Shown here piece after piece: positions 1 to 7,128 of a stretch of 16,717 nt of DNA. The stretch covers positions 1 through 16,717 of the forward strand of contig FR882010.1 of the NCBI GenBank assembly GCA_000435615.1, given 5' to 3'. How positions within the stretch are numbered: position 1 is the first letter of the stretch; every line of letters begins with the position of its first letter. The position numbers and the translations under genes are program-made. The DNA is from Firmicutes bacterium CAG:238. GTDB lineage: Bacteria; Bacillota; Clostridia; Peptostreptococcales; Anaerovoracaceae. The notes beneath the pieces were generated by a model, which was not told the origin of the DNA, did no database searches, and saw only the letters and a program-made list of their open reading frames with translations.

Positions 1-770
1 GCAGACGGTCTGCTTCCTGACATTGGATTCCTACGGCGTCCGGTGCTTGGCGGGATGAAAACAGTTCCGCCACCGCCCGGTCTGCGATGCCCCGGGTATC
101 CTCCGGTTCTTGAACCGGAACCCCGGCTGAGCGAGCTGATAACTGCTAAAATTACGACGATAACGATAATGGCAACCAAAACTTTCACAAGAAAGACGAT
201 GATTCTTCCGTAATGAAATGAAAATTCAGGATCCACATTGTCATAGCCGTAGCTGTCGCTCGAAGCGGAACCGCCGTAATATTCGTATACCGTATCGTAC
301 AATACGTCAAAAGTTTTTAAAACTCCCGCACTGTAGTCTTCCGCTGCGAAATCTTCCTCTAAATTGTAGTAAAGAATGTCGTCAATGTCACCGCTTGTGA
401 GGACATTTTCGAGTCCCTTGCCCTGCATGCACCAGTAGTTCTCCTCACCGATTGCAAGCAAGAGCAGAATCCCGTTATTCTTGTTTTTATCACCGATTTC
501 CCAGTCGTTGAAAAGCTTATAAGCATAATCCTCGATATTCATTCCGTCGAGGAAATCCGTCGTAACGACAACAATCTGTGCGCCGCAAAAATTCTCAAGG
601 GTGCCGTTTTTTTCAACTATGTAGTCCTCTGTCTCCTTGTCGAGCACATTTGCAAAGTCCGCCGCATAAAACGGGTTTGGTGCATCCGGAATGCCTGCAA
701 ACGCGCTTCCGCAGCCAAAGATTAATATCAAAACCGCAGTCAGCAAAACTGCCGTCAGCCTTTTTTTCAT
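1..770 (-). CDS. TPM-domain (YgcG-like) membrane protein, 3' end beyond window
   Basis: The frame is open from the ATG at 770 to the window edge, giving 256 visible codons with no stop. The product has an N-terminal hydrophobic signal (residues about 4-25, with a Cys at 20 and an AFA cleavage-like site). A TPM-type domain follows (about 27-170), recognisable by the GAQIVVVTTDFLDG strand, the YAYKLFNDWEIGDKNKNNG segment and the GILLLLAIGEENYW strand. Next come a linker rich in Tyr/Ser/Gly, one strong transmembrane helix (about 190-214) and a Gly/Arg/Pro-rich tail that continues out of the window. This order (signal, TPM, membrane helix, glycine-rich tail) is the usual YgcG layout, with the TPM domain outside the cell. 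An AAAGG lies 9 bases before the ATG. It follows the LemA-like gene by 31 bases, and LemA and TPM proteins are commonly neighbours. The biochemical activity is unproven for most of the family. The family call is confident; the precise role is not known. Confidence 0.85.
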   Translation of the reverse strand, partial: MKKRLTAVLLTAVLILIFGCGSAFAGIPDAPNPFYAADFANVLDKETEDYIVEKNGTLENFCGAQIVVVTTDFLDGMNIEDYAYKLFNDWEIGDKNKNNGILLLLAIGEENYWCMQGKGLENVLTSGDIDDILYYNLEEDFAAEDYSAGVLKTFDVLYDTVYEYYGGSASSDSYGYDNVDPEFSFHYGRIIVFLVKVLVAIIVIVVILAVISSLSRGSGSRTGGYPGHRRPGGGGTVFIPPSTGRRRNPMSGSRPS

Positions 771-801
771 CTGTTTCTGCCTTTCTGTTTGTATTTTGCG
801 T

Positions 802-1353
802 TTATCGCGTGATTGCTGCCGTCTTTGCAGGAGTCAGTCCCGCAATTATGTTTGCCGGGAAATGCATCAGTATCTCATTATAGTCCGCAGCATATTTGTA
901 ATACGGATCATGACTGATCGTGTCATTGCGTGAATTGAAGTCTGCATAAAGCCTCTGACGGTATTTCTCATCATTAGCGGAAAGTATCTTTTCGTCCAGT
1001 GCCTGATAAAGCGCTGCCATTGCCGCATCCATACCGGAATTTGCCGCAAACAGAGCGCGTATATCGCCCTCCGCCTGTGTAAAATCATTGAGCGATGAGG
1101 CTGCCGATTCCAATGCGCTGTCACCCTTCGGAAGATATTTTTTCGCAACGGTCTGCATGTTTGTAAGAGAAGTTGCGCGCTCCGCCATGTCGTTTGCCAC
1201 ACAGATGCCGTCGCCATCCTCACCAAGGAAAAAGACATTTTCCGCCTTCTGATACTGTCCCGCAAGGCCTTTGTAGCCGCCGAGGAGAAATCCGCCGGCG
1301 ATTAAAACAACCATCAAAACTATGCAGACAATCTTATTTTCCAATATTTTCAT
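802..1353 (-). CDS. LemA-like membrane-anchored protein
   Basis: The product is 183 residues, close to the usual LemA size. An N-terminal transmembrane helix (about 8-26, rich in Ile/Val/Leu/Gly) is followed by a mainly helical body. The best family marker is near the C-terminus: YNEILMHFPANIIAGL, which matches the LemA pattern of YN…FP.N..AG. The body carries the variant seen in some Clostridia, with GEDGDGICVANDM and VAKKYL, rather than the classical RR.DLIPNLV segment, so this is a divergent member. It probably sits in the cytoplasmic membrane with the helical body outside. The ATG has a GAGG about 9 bases upstream and starts 5 bases after the telA-like stop, so it should be cotranscribed and possibly coupled. 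The function of the family is unsettled; the pairing with TelA, XpaC and TPM proteins suggests an envelope role. Confidence 0.8.
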   Translation of the reverse strand: MKILENKIVCIVLMVVLIAGGFLLGGYKGLAGQYQKAENVFFLGEDGDGICVANDMAERATSLTNMQTVAKKYLPKGDSALESAASSLNDFTQAEGDIRALFAANSGMDAAMAALYQALDEKILSANDEKYRQRLYADFNSRNDTISHDPYYKYAADYNEILMHFPANIIAGLTPAKTAAITR

Positions 1354-1358
1354 GCGTC

Positions 1359-2543
1359 TTATCCTCTGAATTCAAGCATCTTGTCTTTCAGCTGGTTTTC
1401 GATGTTCAGAAGTTCTACTTCCGCAGCTTTGCGCTTCTGTCTTCCCTCGTTTTGAATTCTTACAACTTCATCCAAAGTATCGATGAGCATCTGGTTTGTG
1501 TGCTTGAGCGTCTCGATATCAACGATTCCGCGTTCGGACTCCTCAGCAATGCCAATGGTTGTATCCTTAAGAAGATCTGCATTCTTTTTGAGCAGTTCAT
1601 TTGTTGTATCAGATACAGCCTGCTGTGCCTTCATCGCCTGTTCGCTGTGTGCAAGGCCAAGAGCAAGAACCATCTGGCTCTTCCAAAGCGGTATCGTGTT
1701 GAGGATTGCGGTCTGGATTTTTTCGACCATCATCGTGTCGTTGTTCTGAATGAGTCTGATCTGCGGTCCCATCTGCAGGGAAACGGTTCTGGTCAAGTCA
1801 AGGTCGTGCAGTTTCTTTTCAAATCTGTTAGCAAGGTTGGAAAGGTCGTTTGCCGCCTGTGCGTCCTCCATTGCACCGCTTTCCGCTGCTTTTGCTTTCA
1901 TTGCAGGAATTGTAACGTTCTGCACTTCTTCGAGTTTCTTCTTGCCTGCAACAATATATAACGAAAGCTGCTTGAAGTTTGTCATGTTTGCCTTGAACAT
2001 TTCGTCGAGGACTGCGATGTCCTTTGTCAGCGTAATCTGATGTCCTTCAAGGATGTCTACAACCTTTTCGACATTCACTTCCACCTTGTCGTACTTTGCC
2101 TTGAGCTGTGCGATGCCCGTTCCCGCTTTTTTGAAAAGACCAAGAAAACCTTTTTTCTGCTCATTCGGGTCAAATCCTTTGAGTTCCACAACCAAGTCGC
2201 TGAGCGCTTCGCCTACGCTTCCGAGATCTTTGGCTCTTACTTTTTCGAGTGCCATATCTGAGAACTGCGTAATCTTCGCTTGTGCATCCGCGCCGTACTG
2301 CAGGATGTGATTGGAATTGCTGATATCGATCTTTGCCGCAAAATCTTCAACTGCCTTCTTCTCTGCGTCGGTAAGCTGAATTTTATCTTCGATGTTCACT
2401 TCTTTGATTGTTTCCGGTTTTTCAGCCGCTTCTGTAAGCATCTGATCCATCGGTGTCACGTCTTCTCCCGGCAGAATCAGGACAGGCATTTCAGCTTCCT
2501 TCGTTTCTACAGTGGTTTCCATTGTTTTCATTTCGTCAGTCAT
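1359..2543 (-). CDS. telA: TelA family (toxic anion resistance-like) protein
   Basis: I read a 394-residue protein from the ATG at 2543. A longer reading from 2558 exists, but GGAGG at 2552-2556 lies inside that extension and 8 bases before the 2543 ATG, so the shorter start is preferred. The protein is mostly helical and charged, with no membrane segment. The TelA signature is clear in the C-terminal half: SLQMGPQIRLIQNND followed by TIPLWKSQMVLALGL. The N-terminal 45 residues are acidic and low in complexity. TelA was named for tellurite resistance, but most homologues have no proven role in it, and a general envelope or stress function is often proposed. The start overlaps the xpaC-like stop by 8 bases, which fits the established xpaC–telA pairing in Bacillota. 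The family is certain; the function is open. Confidence 0.92.
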   Translation of the reverse strand: MTDEMKTMETTVETKEAEMPVLILPGEDVTPMDQMLTEAAEKPETIKEVNIEDKIQLTDAEKKAVEDFAAKIDISNSNHILQYGADAQAKITQFSDMALEKVRAKDLGSVGEALSDLVVELKGFDPNEQKKGFLGLFKKAGTGIAQLKAKYDKVEVNVEKVVDILEGHQITLTKDIAVLDEMFKANMTNFKQLSLYIVAGKKKLEEVQNVTIPAMKAKAAESGAMEDAQAANDLSNLANRFEKKLHDLDLTRTVSLQMGPQIRLIQNNDTMMVEKIQTAILNTIPLWKSQMVLALGLAHSEQAMKAQQAVSDTTNELLKKNADLLKDTTIGIAEESERGIVDIETLKHTNQMLIDTLDEVVRIQNEGRQKRKAAEVELLNIENQLKDKMLEFRG

Positions 2544-3225
2544 TTTCGTTTCCTCCATTTGTTTCTTTTAATATATCGTCAAAATTCATCTTATTCGTGC
2601 TTCCTGCATCCTTGTTCATAAGCTGCTGCAGTACCGCAATGTCGGTTTCGATGCTCAGCTTGTCATCCTCGAACATGTCGTCCAGATACTGCTTGAGACT
2701 TGTCTCAACTTTTTCAAGCCCGCTCTCGATACTTGTCATCGTTTCCGAAATGTTTCCGCCTTCGACACCCTGCTCCGAAAGATTGATATAGTTACGCACC
2801 AGCTCGATAATCATAGGCACATAATGCACCGCAACTTTTCGGATTTTGTTTCTGTCTTTCGGGTTCTTCTCGAGATTATCAGCAAGTCTTTCAAGAGTGT
2901 CCGCCATGTTTCCTGCAATACTTGCAACTTTCGGATTTTGAATCTGCGGCTTAAGTCTGCGAAGCTCATCCCGTCCTGCATCCAGATTCTTTGAAAGCTC
3001 TTCCGCACGCTCGCGAATCGGGCTGACTTCCGGCATTGCCGCAACCTGTTTCTTGCGCATGGCAAGCATTGCAATGCAAGTAATTACCGCAGCCGCAGCA
3101 GCCATCAGCAGTGCCCACATGCGATACATCGGCAGAATCATCGCCAGTATAAAGAACACGCCGCCGCATGTCAGGTACGGGATTCCTGCCGGCATCGGTT
3201 TTTTCATTTCTTTCTGTTCCTCCAT
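2536..3225 (-). CDS. xpaC: XpaC-family membrane protein
   Basis: The product is 229 residues. Two closely spaced transmembrane helices lie near the N-terminus (about 14-30 and 36-55), followed by a long charged, helical cytoplasmic-type region. The layout, and the segments around LERLADNLEKNP and VRNYINLSEQG, match the XpaC family (named from 5-bromo-4-chloroindolyl phosphate hydrolysis in Bacillus). That name reflects an early phenotype and should not be read as an enzyme assignment. Two starts are possible: the ATG at 3225, with GGA about 12-14 bases upstream, and the ATG at 3207 (MKKP…), with GGAGG about 11 bases upstream. Neither spacing is ideal, so I keep the longer form. It is the first gene of the unit, has its own promoter just upstream, and overlaps telA by 8 bases. 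XpaC and TelA are usually found together. Confidence 0.85.
   Translation of the reverse strand: MEEQKEMKKPMPAGIPYLTCGGVFFILAMILPMYRMWALLMAAAAAVITCIAMLAMRKKQVAAMPEVSPIRERAEELSKNLDAGRDELRRLKPQIQNPKVASIAGNMADTLERLADNLEKNPKDRNKIRKVAVHYVPMIIELVRNYINLSEQGVEGGNISETMTSIESGLEKVETSLKQYLDDMFEDDKLSIETDIAVLQQLMNKDAGSTNKMNFDDILKETNGGNEND
2552..2556 (-). promoter_or_regulatory. Ribosome binding site that fixes the telA start
   Basis: The minus strand reads GGAGG here, 8 bases before the ATG at 2543. The alternative ATG at 2558 would bury this site inside the coding region and has only a weak purine run in front of it. Confidence 0.75.
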
Positions 3226-3272
3226 CTTTCACTGTAATCCTTTCTCCGCGCCTTGCGGCATTCTCTTTTCCC

Positions 3273-3301
3273 ATTTTACTATATTTTGCTAAACAAGGCA
3301 A
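3273..3301 (-). promoter_or_regulatory. Sigma-A-type promoter for the xpaC–telA–lemA–TPM unit
   Basis: On the minus strand, TTGCCT (3296-3301) and TAAAAT (3273-3278) are separated by exactly 17 bases. The xpaC-like start lies about 48 bases below the -10 element. The site sits directly after the rnr terminator, so this unit can be transcribed independently of rnr. Confidence 0.65.
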
Positions 3302-3316
3302 ACTGTAATTTCCAAT

Positions 3317-3351
3317 CGAAAAAAACAGCGGCCGTAAAATGACCACTGTTT
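3317..3351 (-). terminator. Rho-independent terminator after rnr
   Basis: On the minus strand, an 11-bp stem (AAACAGTGGTC pairing with GGCCGCTGTTT, including two G·U pairs) closes a 7-base loop and runs into seven T residues. The two G·U pairs become A/C mismatches on the plus strand, so the hairpin works for minus-strand RNA only. It begins 5 bases after the rnr stop codon. Confidence 0.8.
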
Positions 3352-3356
3352 CGATT

Positions 3357-5273
3357 TTATTCCTCTGTTTCCAAAATTTCAAAATCAATCTGCCGCTCTG
3401 CGGGCTTTGCGTCCAGAACGCAGATACGCACGCGCTGCCCGAGCTGATAAGGACGTCTTAAGTCGCGGGCAAATGCCATTCCTTCCACGGAATTCGGAAG
3501 CTCGACATAAACGCCGAAGTCGGTTACGCCGCTGACGATGCCGTCGAATTCTTCTCCGATATGCTGCAGCATGAACTGACATTTCTTGAGTTTGTCAACC
3601 TCGCGCTCCAGTTCCTGTGCCTGACGCTCGGTGCGGGAAGAAATGTCTGCCGCATTCAAGGCATCGGCTCTGTATTTCTCAAGTTTTCCTTCCGTCATTC
3701 TGCCGCTGATAGATTTCTTGATTACCCTGTGAATGAACAAATCCGGGTAGCGGCGGATTGGCGATGTAAAGTGGCAGTAATAACGGAACGCCAGTCCGAA
3801 ATGTCCGTCACACTCCGTGCTGTAATAGGCCTTTTTCATCGTCCGGAGCATGACACGGTTCACCACCGCCTCATAAGGCTCATCCTCAATCTGCGCGATG
3901 ATGTCTGCAAGCGTCTTCGGGTTGATATTGTCCGCGCTGCCTTTCAGGTGGATACCGAAATTCATCAGATAAGCCTTCAAATCCATTATTTTCTCCGGGT
4001 CCGGCTTTTCGTGGACGCGGTAGAGGAAAGGGTACTGCATCCAATAGAAGTGCTCCGCCACGGTTTCGTTTGCCGCAAGCATGAACTCCTCAATCATGCG
4101 GTTTGCGGTTCTTCGCTCTGCGGGCCGGATTTCAACCGGGTTCTCATTCGCATCCAAAACAATCTCCGCCTCCGGAATGTCAAAATCGAGACTTCCCTGC
4201 TGCTTACGCTTGTGCCTGAGGATTGCCGCAAGCTCGCCCATTTTTTTAAGGTCATCATATAGAAACGCATATTTGCGAATCAATTCTTCGTCTTCGTTTT
4301 CAAGAATGTCCGAAACATCGTCGTAGACCATCCGTGCCCTGGAGCGAATGACAGATTCACGAATTTTGTGCGAAACCACATTGCCGCTGCTGTCGATTTC
4401 CATAAAACAGGAAAGCGTCAGGCGATCTTCGCCTTCGTTCAGACTGCATACGCCGTTTGACAAAACCTTCGGCAGCATCGGAACCACGCGGTTAAGCAAG
4501 TACACGCTTGTCCCACGCTTAAGTGCTTCCCGGTCCAGATACCCGTCCTCCTCCACAAAATGGCTCACATCGGCGATATGAACCCCCAGCAGATAGTTTC
4601 CGTCAGGCAATATATCCACTGAAATGGCATCATCGAGGTCTTTGGCAGTCGGTCCGTCGATGGTAATTATGTTTTTATCTCTGAGATCGACTCTGCCCTC
4701 AAGAACTTCTTTGGTGATTTGTTCTTTTGAGCGGGCTTTTGCCTCTGCATTACAGCGGCTCGGAAAGGTTTCCAGAAGCCCTGCCGCACGGATCATCGAT
4801 AGCACATCGCTTCCGGTCTGCCCGTTTCGCGCGATGATTTCGGTTATCTTTCCCTCGGCACTGTGAACTTTATCGGGATACTGCGTAATCTTTGCCACCA
4901 CTTTGTCGCCGTTCTGTGCGCTCCGGAAAAAATCCTTTTTTATAAAAATGTCATCCTGCATTTTTTTGTCATCAGCCACAACAAAACCGAATTTTTTGTT
5001 TTTCTGAAAGGTTCCGACAATTTCAACCGTATTTCTCTGCAGGATTTTGGTTACAATTCCTTCTTTGGAACGCGTCCAAAGATATGGAGGCAATAAATCT
5101 GCCTCCACCAGGTCGCCGTTCATCGCGCCGAGCATATTGCTTCTGGCGATAAAGATATCGCCGCCCTCTTCCTGCCTTACAAAACCGAAGCCCTTGGAAT
5201 GTTTTTCGATGATTCCCGTTATGATTTCTCCGCCTCCGGCGGCATGTTTGTGAAATGTTTTCTTTTTTCTCAT
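3357..5273 (-). CDS. rnr: Ribonuclease R (short form)
   Basis: This is a processive 3'-to-5' exoribonuclease of the RNB family that degrades structured RNA. The 638-residue product shows two cold-shock-type RNA-binding domains (GFGFV at about 28-32; KKFGFVVADD at about 93-102), then the RNB catalytic domain, then a C-terminal S1 domain (about 570-635, DFGVYVELPNSVEGM). The catalytic block ITIDGPTAKDLDDAIS keeps all four metal-binding aspartates (D206, D212, D214, D215). It is well short of typical RNase R (roughly 750-810 residues): the N-terminal winged-helix domain and the basic C-terminal tail are both absent. The ATG at 5273 begins 4 bases after the CoA-transferase stop. The only upstream purine run, AGGA, is just 2 bases from the ATG, so translation may depend on reinitiation from the upstream gene. 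The usual neighbours smpB and secG are not here. A terminator follows. Confidence 0.95.
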   Translation of the reverse strand: MRKKKTFHKHAAGGGEIITGIIEKHSKGFGFVRQEEGGDIFIARSNMLGAMNGDLVEADLLPPYLWTRSKEGIVTKILQRNTVEIVGTFQKNKKFGFVVADDKKMQDDIFIKKDFFRSAQNGDKVVAKITQYPDKVHSAEGKITEIIARNGQTGSDVLSMIRAAGLLETFPSRCNAEAKARSKEQITKEVLEGRVDLRDKNIITIDGPTAKDLDDAISVDILPDGNYLLGVHIADVSHFVEEDGYLDREALKRGTSVYLLNRVVPMLPKVLSNGVCSLNEGEDRLTLSCFMEIDSSGNVVSHKIRESVIRSRARMVYDDVSDILENEDEELIRKYAFLYDDLKKMGELAAILRHKRKQQGSLDFDIPEAEIVLDANENPVEIRPAERRTANRMIEEFMLAANETVAEHFYWMQYPFLYRVHEKPDPEKIMDLKAYLMNFGIHLKGSADNINPKTLADIIAQIEDEPYEAVVNRVMLRTMKKAYYSTECDGHFGLAFRYYCHFTSPIRRYPDLFIHRVIKKSISGRMTEGKLEKYRADALNAADISSRTERQAQELEREVDKLKKCQFMLQHIGEEFDGIVSGVTDFGVYVELPNSVEGMAFARDLRRPYQLGQRVRICVLDAKPAERQIDFEILETEE

Positions 5274-5277
5274 ATTC

Positions 5278-6606
5278 CTATTTCATCAGTCCGTGAGCTT
5301 TCGCTTCCTCGCGCAATTCATCGCGGAAATCAGGATGTGCCAGTCCGATGAGGGCACGCGCTCTGTCGCCAATGCTGAGTGGTTTGAGGTTCACGCATCC
5401 GTATTCCGTTGCAACATATTGAACATCGCTGCGAGGCGTCGTCACCACCGAACCCGGCGCAAATGACGACACGATTTTACTCACGCGCTTTCCATTTTTG
5501 ATAAAACTTGATGTCATTGCGATAAAGGACTTCCCGCCTTCGGACCACTGAGCTCCGCGCACGAAGTCAAGCTGTCCGCCGGTACCGCTTTGCTGATTCC
5601 AGGCAATGCATTCCGAAGCACACTGCCCGTAAATGTCAATCGACATCGTGCTGTTGATTGACACAAATCTCTTATTCTTAGCTATAATTCTCGGATCGTT
5701 GACAAAATCAAAAGGTGCACAGTACATGGCCGGGTTCTTGTCGAGGAACTTATAAAGCTTCTCGGTTCCCAGCGAGAACGAATACACATTGAGCCCATCC
5801 ATGAATCCTTTGCATTTATTCGTTACGTTACCGTTTTCGATAAGGTCTATCATAGGCTGATTAAAGAGCTCGGTATGAATTCCCAAGTCGTTTTTTGTCA
5901 TCAGTCCGTAGCCGATAGCCGTTGAAACATTTCCCAGTCCGAGTTGGATGGTAGCTCCGTCGGGTACTTCGGCTATTATGTAGTCTGAAATTTTCTTTGC
6001 AATATCATCACTTTCCGGTGTGTCATACGGCATGATCGGTCTTTCGTATTCGACAATCTTATCAACTTCCGAAACATGAATTTTGTTCGATTTTCCCAGT
6101 ACATACGGAACTTTCGGATTCACCTCGGCGATTATCGTTCCGCCGATTTTCCTTGTTGTTTCCTTCAGAATTTCCTGGCAGGAAACACCCGAAGGTCCGA
6201 AAGACATATATCCTTCTTCGTCCGGTGCCGACACCTCAAAAAAACAAACGTTCGGTTTTGCGTTCTGTGTCACCCAGACAGGTGCCTGACTGAGATGAAA
6301 AGACGTGTACCGGACGGGTTTACCGTGCCTATACATTTTTCTTTCATCGACACCTACAAAATAGGTGTTTATTGAGAACGGATTCTCTTCATATTCATCG
6401 TAGACAGCGCAAGGCTCAAACGCCTGGCTGCTTTGTATTTCAACGCCCTCCAGCTCATCTTTTCTTTCCCAAAGTGCATCAAGAAGCCCGTATGCCACGC
6501 TCGATGCCGTTCCGGCATAAACGCGGTCGCCGGATTTCACACACTTGACTGCCTCTTTCTGCGTCGTTGTTTTCTCGTTATATTCCTTCTTCCAATCGTA
6601 GCTCAT
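5278..6606 (-). CDS. Acetyl-CoA hydrolase/transferase family CoA-transferase
   Basis: The 442-residue product belongs to the class I CoA-transferase family that includes butyryl-CoA:acetate, 4-hydroxybutyrate and succinyl-CoA:acetate CoA-transferases and acetyl-CoA hydrolases. These move CoA between carboxylates through a glutamyl-CoA thioester. The expected catalytic Glu is E246 in GIHTELFNQPMIDLI. The C-terminal block SGTGGQLDFVRGA (about 340-352) and SSFAPGSVVTTPRSDVQYV are typical. The segment that in many relatives reads GIGxIPxAV is here GLGNVSTAIGYGL (223-235), so substrate choice cannot be read off by simple analogy. The frame stays open up to 6696, but AGGAGG at 6616-6621, 9 bases before the ATG at 6606, and a strong promoter between 6606 and 6696 fix the start. 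A role in acyl-CoA/acetate exchange in a fermenter is likely; the acyl group is undetermined. Confidence 0.85.
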   Translation of the reverse strand: MSYDWKKEYNEKTTTQKEAVKCVKSGDRVYAGTASSVAYGLLDALWERKDELEGVEIQSSQAFEPCAVYDEYEENPFSINTYFVGVDERKMYRHGKPVRYTSFHLSQAPVWVTQNAKPNVCFFEVSAPDEEGYMSFGPSGVSCQEILKETTRKIGGTIIAEVNPKVPYVLGKSNKIHVSEVDKIVEYERPIMPYDTPESDDIAKKISDYIIAEVPDGATIQLGLGNVSTAIGYGLMTKNDLGIHTELFNQPMIDLIENGNVTNKCKGFMDGLNVYSFSLGTEKLYKFLDKNPAMYCAPFDFVNDPRIIAKNKRFVSINSTMSIDIYGQCASECIAWNQQSGTGGQLDFVRGAQWSEGGKSFIAMTSSFIKNGKRVSKIVSSFAPGSVVTTPRSDVQYVATEYGCVNLKPLSIGDRARALIGLAHPDFRDELREEAKAHGLMK

Positions 6607-6615
6607 CCTCTGCCA

Positions 6616-6621
6616 CCTCCT
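6616..6621 (-). promoter_or_regulatory. Ribosome binding site that fixes the CoA-transferase start
   Basis: The minus strand reads AGGAGG, 9 bases before the ATG at 6606. The site lies about 10 bases below the -10 element, so the mRNA leader is probably very short, about 20 bases. Confidence 0.8.
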
Positions 6622-6628
6622 GCAAAAA

Positions 6629-6657
6629 AGTATAGAACATATCAAATATAAAGTCAA
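6629..6657 (-). promoter_or_regulatory. Near-consensus sigma-A promoter for the CoA-transferase–rnr unit
   Basis: On the minus strand TTGACT (6652-6657) and TATACT (6629-6634) are separated by 17 bases, one mismatch each from consensus. Transcription should start near 6622, only about 16-20 bases before the start codon. No operator-like palindrome was obvious around it. Confidence 0.85.
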
Positions 6658-6716
6658 GGTCTCCCCCGTTATTGTCCGCCTTTCGATGCGAAACAAAGAG
6701 AAGACCTTTTCCTCAA

Positions 6717-6998
6717 TTAGTTTGTGGTATTTTTTGTGCCGTTGTCAACATTATCTGCACGATTGTTGTTGTTGATTCCGCTTCCGTCGGTCTTATTGCT
6801 GTCGGTCAGGTCATCACCGATGTCGTCAACACCTCTTTCGATTCCGTCTCCGATGTCGTCGACACCTCTTTCAATCTCCTGAGACGCGCTTCCCTGGTTG
6901 CCGTCATTCAGCGGATCATCGTTATTGGCACATCCCGTAAATATAAAAAGTGAAACGATCAGCAGTGCCGTTAAAATTACAGCCGTTCTCTTTTTCAT
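6717..6998 (-). CDS. Small repeat-containing lipoprotein, unknown function
   Basis: The product is 93 residues from the ATG at 6998, which has AGGAG 8 bases upstream. A reading from a TTG six bases earlier is less likely. The N-terminus is a lipoprotein-type signal: MKKR, a hydrophobic stretch (about 6-20) and FTGC, with Cys23 as the probable lipidated residue. The position -3 to Cys is Phe, not the preferred Leu. The mature part is polar and acidic, rich in Asn, Asp and Gly, with two perfect-phase 11-residue repeats (IERGVDDIGDG at 42-52 and IERGVDDIGDD at 53-63). The tail is Asn-rich. I recognise no catalytic domain. It is probably anchored to the outer face of the membrane. It sits alone between a terminator on one side and the CoA-transferase promoter on the other. 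Similar small GVDDIGD-type repeats occur in uncharacterised Bacillota proteins, but I cannot name a family. Confidence 0.75.
   Translation of the reverse strand: MKKRTAVILTALLIVSLFIFTGCANNDDPLNDGNQGSASQEIERGVDDIGDGIERGVDDIGDDLTDSNKTDGSGINNNNRADNVDNGTKNTTN
6814..6879 (-). repeat. Two-unit 33-bp tandem repeat within the lipoprotein gene
   Basis: Unit 1 is 6814-6846 and unit 2 is 6847-6879. They match at 27 of 33 bases. The repeat is in frame and encodes the two 11-residue IERGVDDIGD(G/D) units; several differences are synonymous, suggesting the duplication is not very recent and the protein sequence is kept. Confidence 0.85.
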
Positions 6999-7006
6999 GA
7001 ACAAAA

Positions 7007-7011
7007 CTCCT
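7007..7011 (-). promoter_or_regulatory. Ribosome binding site that fixes the lipoprotein start
   Basis: The minus strand reads AGGAG, 8 bases before the ATG at 6998 and only 2 bases before the alternative TTG at 7004. Confidence 0.7.
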
Positions 7012-7025
7012 CTCTTCGTTATATT

Positions 7026-7056
7026 TCTATACGCAGTTAGTTTGTTTGTTTTTCAA
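7026..7056 (-). promoter_or_regulatory. Possible promoter for the lipoprotein gene
   Basis: On the minus strand TTGAAA (7051-7056) and TATAGA (7026-7031) are separated by 19 bases, longer than ideal. A consensus TATAAT also lies at 7060-7065, right after the upstream terminator, but no -35 matches it. Some promoter is expected here because a terminator isolates this gene from the upstream unit. Confidence 0.35.
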
Positions 7057-7065
7057 AAAATTATA

Positions 7066-7094
7066 CAAAAAAAGGAGCGGTTACCCGCTCCTTT
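7066..7094 (-). terminator. Rho-independent terminator after ispH–rpsA
   Basis: A perfect 10-bp stem (AAAGGAGCGG at 7071-7080 with CCGCTCCTTT at 7085-7094, 4-base loop) is followed on the minus strand by a seven-T run. It lies 34 bases after the stop codon and ends the SPOR–rarA–ispH/rpsA unit. Confidence 0.92.
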
Positions 7095-7128
7095 ATCGTA
7101 AAGCCGCATCTCACAGCTTCTTTTTAAA

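Noticed and set aside
1173..1961. A 262-codon open frame on the plus strand
   Set aside because: It lies antisense to the telA and LemA-like genes, both of which have clear family motifs and ribosome binding sites. The plus-strand product is rich in Cys, Phe and Leu with no recognisable domain.
3561..4262. A 233-codon open frame on the plus strand
   Set aside because: It is entirely antisense to the RNB catalytic region of RNase R and shows no family motif.
6607..6696. Thirty-codon N-terminal extension of the CoA-transferase
   Set aside because: The extension spans the promoter (6629-6657) and the ribosome binding site, and its sequence is not family-like.
6691..6714. Possible terminator after the lipoprotein gene
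   Set aside because: The minus strand can form only a 5-bp stem with one G·U pair, followed by an interrupted T run (TTTGTTT). It is too weak to call.
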